From assembly GCA_948099385.1 (NCBI GenBank), contig CANUEZ040000191.1:7440001-7504000 (forward strand): 64,000 bases of DNA, read 5' to 3'. This document shows, piece by piece, positions 11,625 through 26,062 of this stretch (the first letter of the stretch is position 1; each line of letters begins with the position of its first letter). Origin of the DNA: Fasciola hepatica (Eukaryota; Platyhelminthes; Trematoda; Plagiorchiida; Fasciolidae). Below the pieces are notes generated by a model. The model was not told the origin of the DNA. It made no database searches and saw only the letters and a program-made list of their open reading frames with translations. The position numbers and the translations under genes are program-made.

Positions 11625-14596
11625 ATGGGCCTAAGTAAAACCAAGGCATTCCCTTATGAACAATCCCCACACAGATTGCTCATACAATGCAATAGAGCAG
11701 TAGCAGAGTAGATTTGTATAATATGATTCTCCATGCAGCTTGAACACTGAACTGACCATTGAAAATGATGGAAGCACTGTACAGCTGTTTGATCCGCTAA
11801 GGGAATCATGAGCATTGCACATGGACAGAGCCCACACGGGGACACGAACAAGGGTTGGGGTGAACGATTGTCAGTCGAACACCCAAACCACAAGGCTATC
11901 CGATATGGGTCTCAACGTTTTGTTCAACATATACAATACATGATATAGCACAGTCCATATTTGGATTCGGATTTCGCATTGGCTTTGAACGGTAACAACC
12001 AAATTCTCGCACACCGATCCAATCCCATGTTCCGTCACTTCTCTATTTATGGGCCTAAGTGAAACCAAGGAATTCCCTTATGAACAATCCCCACACAGAT
12101 TGCTCATACAATGCAATAGAGCAGTAGCAGAGTAGATTTGTATAATATGATTCTCCATGCAGCTTGAACACTGAACTGACCATTGAAAATGATGGAAGCA
12201 CTGTACAGCTGTTTGATCCGCTAAGGGAATCATGAGCATTGCAAATGGACAGAGCCCACACGGGGACACGAACAAGGGTTGGGGTGAACGATTGTCAGTC
12301 GAACACCCAAACCACAAGGCTATCCGATATCGGTCTCAACGCTTTGTTCAACATATACACTACATGATATAGCACAATCCCCAAATTGGATTCGGCTTTC
12401 GCATTGGCTTTGTGAGGTAACTATCCTATTCTCGCACACCTATCTAATCCTATGTTCCATCACTTCACTATTTATGGGCCTAGGTAAAACCAAGGCATTC
12501 CCTTATGAACAATCCCCACACCGATTGCTCATGCAATGCAATAGAGCAGTAGCATGGTAGATTTGTATAATATGATTCTCCATGCAGCTTGAACACTGAA
12601 CTGACCATTGAAAATGATGGAAGCACTGTACAGCTGTTTGATCCGCTAAGGGAATCATGAGCATTGCACATGGACAGAGCCCACTCGGAGACACGAACAA
12701 GGGTTGGGGTGAACGAATGTCAGTCGAACACCCAAAGCACAAGGCTATCCGATATGGGTCTCAACGCTTTGTTCAACATATACAATACATGATATAGCAC
12801 AGTCCCCAAATTGGATTCGGCTTTCGCATTGGCATTTGACGTAACTATCTTATTCTCGCACACCTATCTAATCCTATGTTCCATCACTTCTCTATTTATG
12901 GGCCTAAGTAAAACCAAGGCATTCCCTTATGAACAATCCCCACACAGATTGCTCATACAATGCAATAGAGCAGTAGCAGAGTAGATTTGTATAATATGAT
13001 TCTCCATGCAGCTTGAACACTGAACTGACCATTGAAAATGATGGAAGCACTGTACAGCTGTTTGATCCGCTAAGGGAATCATGAGCATTGCAAATGGACA
13101 GAGCCCACACGGGGACACGAACAAGGGTTGGGGTGAACGAATGTCAGTCGAACACCCAAACCACAAGGCTATCCGATATTGGTCTCAACGCTTTGTTCAA
13201 CATATGAAAACATGATATAGCACAATCCCCAAATTGGATTCGGCTTTCGCTTTCGCTTTGAACGGTAACAACCAAATTCTCGCACACCGATCCAATCCTA
13301 TGTTCCATCACTTCTCTATTTATGGGCCTAAGTAAAACCAAGGCATTCCCTTATGAACAATCCCCACACAGATTGCTCATACAATGCAATAGAGCAGTAG
13401 CAGAGTAGATTTGTATAATATGATTCTCCATGCAGCTTGAACACTGAACTGACCATTGAAAATGATGGAAGCACTGTACAGCTGTTTGATCCGCTAAGGG
13501 AATCATGAGCATTGCACATGGACAGAGCCCACACGGGGACACGAACAAGGGTTGGGGTGAACGAATGTCAGTCGAACACCCAAACCACAAGGCTATCCGA
13601 TATGGGTCTGAACGCTTTGTTCAACATATACACGACATGATGTAGCACAATCCCCAAATTCGATTCGGCTTTCGCTTTCGCTTTGAACGGTAACAACCAA
13701 ATTCTCGCACACCGATCCAATCCTATGTTCCATCACTTCTCTATTTATGGGCCTAAGTGAAACCAAGGCATTCCCTTATGAACAATCCCCACACAGATTG
13801 CTCATACAATGCAATAGAGCAGTAGCAGAGTAGATTTGTATAATATGATTCTCCATGCAGCTTGAACACTGAACTGACCATTGAAAATGATGGAAGCACT
13901 GTACAGCTGTTTGATCCGCTAAGGGAATCATGAGCTTTGCACATGGACAGAGCCCACACGGGGACACGAACAAGGGTTGGGGTGAACGATTGTCAGTCGA
14001 ACACCCAAACCACAAGGCTATCCGATATTGGTCTGAACGCTTTGTTCAACATATACAATACATGATATAGCACAATCCCCAAATTGGCTTCGGCTTTCGC
14101 TTTCGCTTTGAACGGTAACAACCAAATTCTCGCACACCGATCCAATCCTATGTTCCATCACTTCTCTATTTATGGGCCTAATTAAAACCAAGGCATTCCC
14201 TTGTGATCAATCCCCACACAGATTGCTCATACAATGCAATAGAGCAGTAGCAGAGTAGATTTGTATAATATGATTCTCCATGCAGCTTGAACACTGAACT
14301 GACCATTGAAAATGATGGAAGCACTGTACAGCTGTTTGATCCGCTAAGGGAATCATGAGCATTGCACATGGACAGAGCCCACACGGGGACACGAACGAGG
14401 GTTGGGGTGAACGAATGTCAGTCGAACACCCAAACCACAAGGCTATCCGATATGTGTCTGAACGCTTTGTTCAACATATACACTACATGATATAGCACAA
14501 TCCCCAAATTGGATTCGGCTTTCGCTTTGGCTTTGAACGGTAACATTCAAATTCTCGCACATCGATACAATCTTATGTTCCATCACTTCTCTATTT
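11625..14596. repeat. Satellite units 28-34, ordinary monomers
   Basis: Seven monomers with no clear higher-order order. This is the transition from the TGAGGTAACTATCC module (last seen after unit 30, near 12835, in a modified form) to the GAACGGTAACAACC module that follows. The junction of units 31 and 32 holds the rare CATATGAAAACATG (13201-13214), which returns about 12 monomers later at 18294 and again at 23392. Unit 34 has TTGTGATCAATCC in place of TTATGAACAATCC. No gene is seen. Confidence 0.9.
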
Positions 14597-17500
14597 ATGG
14601 GCCTAAGTAAAACCAAGGCATTCCCCTATGAACAATCCCCACACAGATTGCTCATACAATGCAATAGAGCAGTAGCAGAGTAGATTTGTATAATATGATT
14701 CTCCATGCAGCTTGAACACTGAACTGACCATTGAAAATGATGGAAGCGCTGTACAGCTGTTTGATCCGCTAAGGGAATCATGAGCATTGCACATGGACAG
14801 AGCTCACACGGGGACACGAACAAGGGTTGGGGTGAACGAATGTCAGTCGAACACCCAAACCACGAGGCTATCCGATATGGGTCTCAACGCTTTGTTCAAC
14901 AAATACACTACATGATATGGCACAATCCCCAAATTGGCTTCGGCTTACGGTTTCGCTTTGAACGGTAACAACCAAATTCTCGCACACTGTTCCAATCCTA
15001 TGTTCCATCACTTCTCTATTTATGGGCCTGAGTAAAACCAAGGCATTCCCTTATGAACAATCCCCACACAGATTGCTCATACAATGCAATAGAGCAGTAG
15101 CAGAGTAGATTTGTATAATATGATTCTCCATGCAGCTTTAACACTGAACTGACCATTGAAAATGATGGAAGCACTGTACAGCTGTTTGATCCGCTAAGGG
15201 AAACATGAGCATTGCACATGGACAGAGCTCACACGGGGACACGAACAAGGGTTTGGGTGAACGAATGTCAGTCGAACACCGAAACCACAAGGCTATCCGA
15301 TATCGGTCTCAACGCTTTGTTCAACATATACACTACATGATATAGCACAATCCCCAAATTGGCTTCGGCTTTCGCTTTCGCTTTGAAAGGTAACAACCAA
15401 ATTCTCGCACACCGATCCAATCCCATGTTCCGTCACTTCTCTATTTATGGGCCTAAGTAAAACCAAGGCATTCCCTTATGAACAATCCCCACACAGATTG
15501 CTCATACAATGCAATAGAGCAGTAGCAGAGTAGATTTGTATAATATGATTCTCCATGCAGCTTGAACACTGAACTGACCATTGAAAATTATGGAAGCACT
15601 GTACAGCTGTTTGATCCGCTAAGGGAATCATGAGCATTGCACATGGACAGAGCTCACACGGGGACTCGAACAAGGGTTGGGGTGAACGAATGTCAGTCGA
15701 ACACCCAAAGCACAAGGCTATCCGATATCGGTCTCAACGCTTTGTTCAACATATACACTACATGATATGGCACAATCCCCAAATTGGATTCGGCTTTCGC
15801 TTTCGCTTTTATATGTATCTATATTAGTCTCGCACACCGATCCAATCCTATGTTCCATCACTTCTCTATTTATGGGCCTAAGTAAAACCAAGGCATTCCC
15901 TTATGAACAATCCCCACACAGATTGCTCATACAATGCAATAGAGCAGTAGCAGAGTAGATTTGTATAATATGATTCTCCATGCAGCTTGAACACTGAACT
16001 GACCATTGAAAATGATGGAAGCACTGTACAGCTGTTTGAGCCGCTAAGGGAATCATGAGCATTGCACATGGACAGAGCCCACACGGGGACACGAACAAGG
16101 GTTGGGGTGAACGATTATCAGTCGAACACCCAAACCACAAGGCTATCCGATATTGGTCTCAACGCTTTGTTCAACATATACACTACATGATATAGCACAA
16201 TCCCCAAATTGGCTTCGGCTTTCGCTTTGAACGGTAACAACCAAATTCTCGCACACCGATCCAATCCTATGTTCCATCACTTCTCTATTTATGGGCCTAA
16301 GTAAAACCAAGGCATTCCCTTATGAACAATCCCCACACAGATTGCTCATACAATGCAATAGAGCAGTAGCAGAGTACATTTGTATAATATGATTCTCCAT
16401 GCAGCTTGAACACTGAGCTGACCATTGAAAATGATGGAAGCGCTGTACAGCTGTTTGATCCGCTAAGGAAATCATGAGCATTGCACATGGACAGAGCTCA
16501 CACGGGGACACGAACAAGGGTTGGGGTGAACGAATGTCAGTCGAACACCCAAACCACGAGGCTATCCGATATGAGTCTCAACGCTTTGTTCAACATATAC
16601 ACTACATGATATAGCACAATCCCCAAATTGGATTCGGCTTTCGCTTTCGATTTTTTAGGTATCTACATTAGTCTCCCACACCGATCCAATCCTATGTTCC
16701 ATCACTTCTCTATTTATGGGCCTAAGTAAAACCAAGGCATTCCCTTATGAACAATCCCCACACAGATTGCTCATACAATGCAATAGAGCAGTAGCAGAGT
16801 AGATTTGTATAATATGATTCTCCATGCAGCTTGAACACTGAGCTGACCATTGGAAATGATGGAAGCGCTGTACAGCTGTTTGATCCGCTAAGGGAATCAT
16901 GAGCATTGCACATGGACAGAGCTCACACGGGGACACGAACAAGGGTTGGGGTGAACGATTGTCAGTCGAACACCCAAACCACAAGGCTATCCGATATGTG
17001 TCAGAACGCTTTGTTCAACATATACACTACATGATATAGCACAATCCCCAAATTGGATTCGGCTTTCGCTTTCGCTTTGAACGGTAACAACCAAATTCTC
17101 GCACACCGATCCAATCCTATGTTCCATCACTTCTCTATTTATGGGCCTAAGTAAAACCAAGGCATTCCCTTATGAACAATCCCCACACAGATTGCTCATA
17201 CAATGCAATAGAGCAGTAGCAGAGTAGATTTGTATAATATGATTCTCCATGCAGCTTGAACACTGAACTGACCATTGAAAATGATGGAAGCACTGTACAG
17301 CTGTTTGATCCGCTAAGGGAATCATGAGCATTGCACATGGACAGAGCTCACACGGGGACACGAACAAGGGTTTGGGTGAACGAATGTCAGTCGAACACCC
17401 AAAGCACAAGGCTATCCGATATCGGTCTCAACGCTTTGTTCAACATATACACTACATGATATAGCACAATCCCCAAATTGGCTTCGGCTTTCGCTTTCGC

Positions 17501-17990
17501 TTTGAACGGTAACAACCAAATTCTCGCACACTGTTCCAATCCTATGTTCCATCACTTCTCTATTTATGGGCCTAAGTAAAACCAAGGCATTCCCTTATGA
17601 ACAATCCCCACACAGATTGCTCATACAATGCAATAGAGCAGTAGCAGAGTAGATTTGTATAATATGATTCTCCATGCAGCTTGAACACTGAAGTGACCAT
17701 TGAAAATTCAGGAAGCACTGTACAGCTGTTTGATCCGCTAAGGGGAACATGAGCATTGCACATGGACAGAGCTCACACGGGGACACGAACAAGGGTTGGG
17801 GTGAACGAATGTCAGTCGAACACCCAAACCACAAGGCTATCCGATATGGGTCTCAACGCTTTGTTCAACATATACAATACATGATATAGCACAATCCCCA
17901 AATCGGATTCGGCTTTCGCTTTCGCTTTTATATGTATCTATGTTAGTCTCGCACACCGATCCAATCCTATGTTCCATCACTTCTCTATTT
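14597..17990. repeat. Satellite units 35-42, GAGCTC subfamily
   Basis: Seven of the eight monomers (all but unit 38) carry GACAGAGCTCACAC where the rest of the array has GACAGAGCCCACAC. Partial 4-mer order is visible: units 35 and 39 share GAAGCGCTGTAC, and units 37 and 41 share CCCAAAGCACAAGG with ATATCGGTCTC. Unit 38 is the shortest seen (419 bp): its module near 16209 has lost one TTCGCT hexamer. The TTTATATGTATCTAT module follows both units 37 and 42. No gene is seen. Confidence 0.88.
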
Positions 17991-20900
17991 ATGGGCCTAA
18001 GTAAAACCAAGGCATTCCCTTATGAACAATCCCCACACAGATTGCTCATACAATGCAATAGAGCAGTAGCAGAGTAGATTTGTATAATATGATTCTCCAT
18101 GCAGCTTGAACACTGAACTGACCATTGAAATTGAAGGAAGCACTGTACAGCTGTTTGATCCGCTAAGGGAATCATGAGCATTGCACATGGACAGAGCCCA
18201 CACTGGGACACGAACAAGGGTTGGGGTGAACGATTGTCAGTCGAACACCCAAACCACAAGGCTATCCGATATTGGTCTCAACGCTTTGTTCAACATATGA
18301 AAACATGATATAGCACAATCCCCAAATTGGATTCGGCTTTCGCTTTCGCTTTGAACGGTAACAACCAAATTCTCGCACACCGATCCAATCCTATGTTCCA
18401 TCACTTCTCTATTTATGGGCCTAAGTAAAACCAAGGCATTCCCTTATGAACAATCCCCACACAGATTGCTCATACAATGCAATAGAGCAGTAGCAGAGTA
18501 GATTTGTATAATATGATTCTCCATGCAGCTTGAACACTGAACTGACCATTGAAAATGATGGAAGCACTGTACAGCTGTTTGATCCGCTAAGGGAATCATG
18601 AGCATTGCAAATGGACAGAGCCCACACGGGGACACGAACAAGGGTTTGGGTGAACGATTGTCAGTCGAACACCCAAACCACAAGGCTATCCGATTTGGGT
18701 CTGAACGCTTTGTTCAACATATACACTACATGATATAGCACAATCCCCAAATTGGATTCGGCTTTCGCTTTCGCTTTGAACGGTAACAATCAAATTCTCG
18801 CACACCGATCCAATCCTATGTTCCATCACTTCTCTATTTATGGGCCTAACTAAAACCAAGGCATTCCCTTATGAACAATCCCCACACAGATTGCTCATAC
18901 AATGCAATAGAGCAGTAGCAGATTAGATTTGTATAATATGATTCTCCATGCAGCTTGAACACTGAACTGACCATTGCGAATGATGGAAGCACTGTACAGC
19001 TGTTTGATCCGCTAAGGGAATCATGAGCATTGCACATGGACAGAGCCCACACGGGGACACGATCAAGAGTTGGGGTGAACGAATGTCAGTCGAACACCCA
19101 AACCACAAGGCTATCCGATATGGGTCTCAACGCTTTGTTCAACATATACACTACATGATATAGCACAATCCCCAAGTTGGATTCGGCTTTCGCTTTCGCT
19201 TTGAACGGTAACAACCAAATTCTCGCACACCGATCCAATCCTATGTTCCATCACTTCTCTTTTTATGGGCCTAAGTAAAACCAAGGCATTCCCTTATGAA
19301 CAATCCCCACACAGATTGCTCATACAATGCAATAGAGCAGTAGCAAAGTAGATTTGTATAATATGATTCTCCATGCAGCTTGAACACTGAAGTGACCATT
19401 GGAAATTATGGAAGCACTGTACAGCTGTTTGATCCGCTAAGGGAATTATGAGCATTGCACATGGACAGAGCCCACTCGGAGACACGAACAAGAGTTGGGG
19501 TGAACGAATGTCAGTCGAACACCCAAACCCAAGGCTATCCGATATGGGTCTCAACGCTTTGTTCAACATATACACTACATGATATAGCACAATCCCAAAA
19601 TTGGCTTCGGCTTTCGCATTTTCTTTGTTAGGTATCGATATTATTCTCGCACACTGTTCCAATCCTATGTTCCATCACTTCTCTATTTATGGGCCTAAGT
19701 AAAACCAAGGCATTCCCTTATGAACAATCCCCACACAGATTGCTCATACAATGCAATAGAGCAGTAGCAGAGTAGATTTGTATAATATGATTCTCCATGC
19801 AGCTTGAACACTGAACTGACCATTGAAAATGATGGAAGCACTGTACAGCTGTTTGATCCGCTAAGGGAATCATGAGCATTGCACATGGACAGAGCCCACA
19901 CGGGGACACGAACAAGGGTTGGGGTGAACGATTGTCACTCGAACACCCAAACCACAAGGCTATCCGATATGGGTCTGAACGCATTGTTCAACATATACAA
20001 TACATGATATAGCACAATCCCCAAATTGGCTTCGGCTTTCGCTTTCGCTTTGAACTGTAACAATCAAATTCGCGCACACCGATCCAATCCTATGTTCCAT
20101 CACTTCTCTATTTATGGGCCTAAGTAAAACCAAGGCATTCGCCTTATGAACAATCCCCACACAGATTGCTCACACAATGCAATAGAGCAGTAGCAAAGTA
20201 GATTTGTATAATATGATTCTCCATGCTGCTTGAACATTTAACTTACCATTGAACATGATGGAAGCACTGTACAGCTGTATGATCCGCTAAGGGAATCATG
20301 AGCATTGGACATGGACAAAGCCCACACAGGGACACGATCAAGAGTTGGGGTGAACGAATGTCAGTCGAACACCCAAACCACAAGGCTATCCGATATGGGT
20401 CTCAACGCTTTGTTCAACATATACACTACATGATATAGCACAATCCCCAAATTGGATTCGGCTTTCGCATTGTCTTGGTTAGGAATCTATATTATTCGCG
20501 CACACCGATCGAATCCTATGTTCCATCACTTATCTATTTATGGGCCTAAGTAAACTCAAGGCATTCCATATGAACAATCCCCACACAGATTGCTCATACA
20601 ATGCAATAGAGCAGTAGCAGAGTAGATTTGTATAATATGATTCTCCATGCAGCTTGAACACTGAACTGACCATTGAAAATGATGGAAGCACTGTACAGCT
20701 GTTTGATCCGCTAAGGGCATCATGAGCATTGCACATGGACAGAGCCCACACGGGGACACGAACAAGGGTTGGGATGAACGAATGTCAGTCGAACACCCAA
20801 AACACAAGGCTATCCGATATGGGTCTCAACGCTTTGTTCAACATATACAATACATGATATAGCACAATCCCCAAATTGGCTTCGGCTTTCGCCTTGGCTT

Positions 20901-23900
20901 TGTTAGGTATCTATAATATTTTCGCACACCGAACCAATCCTATGTTCCATCACTTCTCTATTTATGGGCCTAAGTGAAACCAAGGCATTCCCTTATGAAC
21001 AATCCCCACACAGATTGCTCATACAATGCAATAGAGCAGTAGCAGAGTAGATTTGTATAATATGATTCTCCATGCAGCTTGAACACTGAACTGACCATTG
21101 CGAATGATGGAAGCACTGTACAGCTCTTTGATCCGCTAAGGGAATCATGAGCATTGCACATGGACAGAGCCCACACGGGGACACGATCAAGGGTTGGGGT
21201 GAACGATTGTCAGTCGAACACTCAAACCACAAGGCTATCCGATATGGGTCTCAACGCTTTGTTCAACATATACAATACATGATATAACACAATCCCCAAA
21301 TTGGATTCGGCTTTCGCTTTCGCTTTGAACGGTAACAATCAAATTCTCGCACACTGTTCCAATCCTATGTTCCATCACTTCTCTATTTATGGGCCTAAGT
21401 AAAACCAAGGCATTTCCCTATGAACAATCCACACACAGATTGCTCATACAATGCAATAGAGCAGTAGCAGAGTAGATTTGTATAATATGATTCTCCATGC
21501 AGCTTGAACACTGAAGTGACCATTGAAAATGATGGAAGCACTGTACAGCTGTTTGATCCGCTAAGGGAATCATGAGCATTGCACATGGACAGAGCCCACA
21601 CGGGGACACGATCAAGGGTTGGGGTGAACGAATGTCAGTCGAACACCCAAACCACAAGGCTATCCGATATGGGTCTCAACGCTTTGTTCAACATATACAA
21701 TACATGATATAGCACAATCCCCAAATTGGATTCGGCTTTCGCATTTTCTTGGTTAGGTATCTATATAATTCGCGCACACCGATTGAATCCTATGTTCCAT
21801 CACTTATCTATTTATGGGCCTAAGTAAAACCAAGGCATTCCCCTATGAACAATCCACACACAGATTGCTCATACAATGCAATAGAGCAGTAGCAGAGTAG
21901 ATTTGTATAATATGATTCTCCATGCAGCTTGAACACTGAAGTGACCATTGAAAATGATGGAAGCACTGTACAGCTGTTTGATCCGCTAAGGGAATCATGA
22001 GCATTGCACATGGACAGAGCCCACACGGGGACACGAACAAGGGTTGGGGTGAACGAATGTCAGTCGAACACCGAAACCACAAGGCTATCCGATATGTGTC
22101 TCAAAGCTTTGTTCAACATATACAATACATGATATAGCACAATCCCCAAATTGGATTCGGCTTTCGCATTTTCTTGGTTAGGTATCTATATAATTCGCGC
22201 ACACCGATCCAATCCTATGTTCCATCACTTATCTATTTATGGGCCTAAGTAAAACCAAGGCATTCCCTTATGAACAATCCCCACACAGATTGCTCATACA
22301 ATGCAATAGAGCAGTAGCAGAGTAGATTTGTATAATATGATTCTCCATGCAGCTTGAACACTGAACTGACCATTGAAAATTCAGGAAGCACTGTACAGCT
22401 GTTTGATCCGCTAAGGGAATCATGAGCATTGCACATGGACAGAGCCCACACGGGGACACGAACAAGGGTTGGGGTGAACGACTGTCAGTCGAACACCCAA
22501 ACCACAAGGCTATCCGATTTGGGTCTAAACGCTTTGTTCAACATATACAATACATGATATAGCACAATCCCCAAATTGGCTTCGGCTTTCGCTTTCGCTT
22601 TGAACGGTAACAACCAAATTCTCGCACACCGATCCAATCCTATGTTCCATCACTTCTCTATTTATGGGCCTAAGTAAAACCAAGGCATTCCCCTATGAAC
22701 AATCCACACACAGATTGCTCATACAATGCAATAGAGCAGTAGCAGAGTAGATTTGTATAATATGATTTTCCATGCAGCTTGAACACTGAAGTGACCATTG
22801 AAAATGATGGAAGCACTGTACAGCTGTTTGATCCGCTAAGGGAATCATGAGCATTGCACATGGACAGAGCCCACACGGGGACACGAACAAGGGTTGGGGT
22901 GAACGAATGTCAGTCGAACACCGAAACCACAAGGCTATCCGATATGTGTCTCAAAGCTTTGTTCAACATATACAATACATGATATAGCACAATCCCCAAA
23001 TTGGATTCAGCTTTCGCATTTTCTTTGTTAGGTATCTATATAATTCGCGCACACCGATCGAATCCTATGTTCCATCACTTATCTATTTATGGGCCTAAGT
23101 AAAACCAAGGCATTCCCTTATGAACAATCCCCACACAGATTGCTCATACAATGCAATAGAGCAGTAGCAGAGTAGATTTGTATAATATGATTCTCCATGC
23201 AGCTTGAACACTGAACTGACCATTGAAAATGATGGAAGCACTGTACAGCTGTTTGATCCGCTAAGGGAATCATGAGCTTTGCACATGGACAGAGCCCACA
23301 CGGGGACACGAACAAGGGTTGGGGTGAACGAATGTCAGTCGAACACCCAAACCACAAGGCTATCCGATATTGGTCTCAACGCTTTGTTCAACATATGAAA
23401 ACATGATATAGCACAATCCCCAAATTGGATTCGGCTTTCGCTTTCGCTTTGAACGGTAACAACCAAATTCTCGCACACCGATCCAATCCTATGTTCCATC
23501 ACTTCTCTATTTATGGGCCTAAGTAAAACCAAGGCATTCCCTTATGAACAATCCCCACACAGATTGCTCATACAATGCAATAGAGCAGTAGCAAAGTAGA
23601 TTTGTATAATATGATTCTCCATGCAGCTTGAACACTGAAGTGACCATTGAACATGATGGAAGCACTGTACAGCTGTTTGATCCGCTAAGGGAATCATGAG
23701 CATTGCACATGGACAGAGCCCACACGGGGACACGAACAAGGGTTGGGGTGAACGATTGTCACCCGAACACCCAAACCACAAGGCTATCCGATATGGGTCT
23801 CAACGCTTTGTTCAACATATACAATACATGATATAACACAATCCCCAAATTGGATTCGGCATTCGCATTGGCTTTGTTAGGTATCTATATAATTCTCGCA

Positions 23901-26062
23901 CACCGATCCAATCCTATGTTCCATCACTTCTCTATTTATGGGCCTAAGTAAAACCAAGGCATTCCCTTATGAACAATCTCCACACAGATTGCTCATACAA
24001 TGCAATAGAGCAGTAGCAGAGTAGATTTGTAAAATATGATTCTCCATGCAGCTTGAACACTGAACTGACCATTGAAAATGATGGAAGCACTGTACAGCTG
24101 TTTGATCCGCTAAGGGAATCATGAGCATTGCACATGGACAGAGCCCACACGGGGACACGAACAAGGGTTGGGGTGAACGATTGTCAGTCGAACACCGAAA
24201 CCACAAGGCTATCCGATATGGGTCTGAACGCTTTGTTCAACATATACACTACATGATATAGCACAATCCCCAAATTGGCTTCGGCTTTCGCTTTCGCTTT
24301 GAACGGTAACAACCAAATTCTCGCACACCGATCCAATCCTATGTTCCATCACTTCTCTATTTATGGGCCTAAGTAAAACCAAGGCATTCCCTTATGAACA
24401 ATCCCCACACAGATTGCTCATACAATGCAATAGAGCAGTAGCAGAGTAGATTTGTATAATATGATTCTCCATGCAGCTTGAACACTGAACTGACCATTGA
24501 AAATGATGGAAGCACTGTACAGCTGTTTGATCCGCTAAGGGAATCATGAGCATTGCACATGGACAGAGCCCACACGGGGACATGAACAAGGGTTGGGGTG
24601 AACGAATGTCAGTCGAACACCCAAACCACAAGGCTATCCGATATGGGTCTCAACGCTTTGTTCAACATATACAATACATGATATAGCACAATCCCCAAAT
24701 TGGATTCGGCTTTCGCATTGGCTTTGTTAGGTATCTAAATTATTCTCGCACACCGATCCAATCCCATGTTCCATCACTTCTCTATTTATGGGCCTAAGTA
24801 AAACCAAGGCATTCCCTTATGAACAATCCCCACACAGATTGCTCATACAATGCAATAAAGCAGTAGCAGAGTAGATTTGTATAATATGATTCTCCATGCA
24901 GCTTGAACACTGAACTGACCATTGAAAATGATGGAAGCACTGTACAGCTGTTTGATCCGCTAGGGGAATCATGAGCATTGCACATGGACAGAGCCCACAC
25001 GGGGACACGATCAAGGGTTGGGGTGAACGATTGTCAGTCGAACACTCAAACCACAAGGCTATCCGATATAGGTCTGAACGCTTTGTTCAACATATACACT
25101 ACATGATATAACACAATCCCCAAATTGGATTTGGCCTTCGCTTTGGCTTTGAATGGTATCAATCAATTTCTCGCACACCGATCCAATCCTATGTTCCATC
25201 ACTTCTCTATTTATGGGCCTAAGTAAAACCAAGGCATTCCCTTATGAACAATCCCCACACAGATCGCTCATACAATGCAATAGAGCAGTAGCAGAGTACA
25301 TTTGTATAATATGATTCTCCATGCAGCTTGAACACTGAACTGACCATTGAAAATTCAGGAAGCACTGTACAGCTGTTTGATCCGCTAAGGGAATCATGAG
25401 CATTGCACATGGACAGAGCCCACACGGGGACACGAACAAGGGTTGGGGTGAACGATTGTCAGTCGAACACTCAAACCACAAGGCTATCCGATATAGGTCT
25501 GAACGCTTTGTTCAACATATACACTACATGATATAACACAATCCCCAAATTGGATTTGGCCTTCGCTTTGGCTTTGAATGGTATCAATCAATTTCTCGCA
25601 CACCGATCCAATCCTATGTTCCATCACTTCTCTATTTATGGGCCTAAGTAAAACCAAGGCATTCCCTTATGAACAATCCCCACACAGATTGCTCATACAA
25701 TGCAATAGAGCAGTAGCAGAGTAGATTTGTATAATATGATTCTCCATGCAGCTTGAACACTGAACTGACCATTGAAAATGATGGAAGCACTGTACAGCTG
25801 TTTGATCCGCTAAGGGAATCATGAGCATTGCACATGGACAGAGCCCACACGGGGACACGATCAAGGGTTGGAGTGAACGAATGCCAGTCGAACACCGAAA
25901 CCACAAGGCTATCCGATATGGGTCTCAACGCTTTGTTCAACATATACACTACATGATATAGCACAATCCCCAAATAGGATTCGGCTTTCGCCCTGGCTTT
26001 GTTAGGTATCTATATTATTCGCGCACACCGATCCAATCCTATGTTCCATCACTTCTCTATTT
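17991..26062. repeat. Satellite units 43-61, mixed subfamilies with local duplications
   Basis: Nineteen monomers. The CATATGAAAACATG variant recurs at 18294 and 23392. Units 45, 46 and 48 share CGATCAAGAGTTGGGG. Unit 48 (20114-20539) is unusually divergent in the core. Units 52 and 54 (starting at 21814 and 22664, 850 bp apart) are nearly identical, both with CCCTATGAACAATCC and GTGTCTCAAAGC. The end of unit 59 and the end of unit 60 are an adjacent near-exact copy (GATATAGGTCTGAACG at about 25065 and 25490) with the GAATGGTATCAATC module. No gene is seen. Confidence 0.88.
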
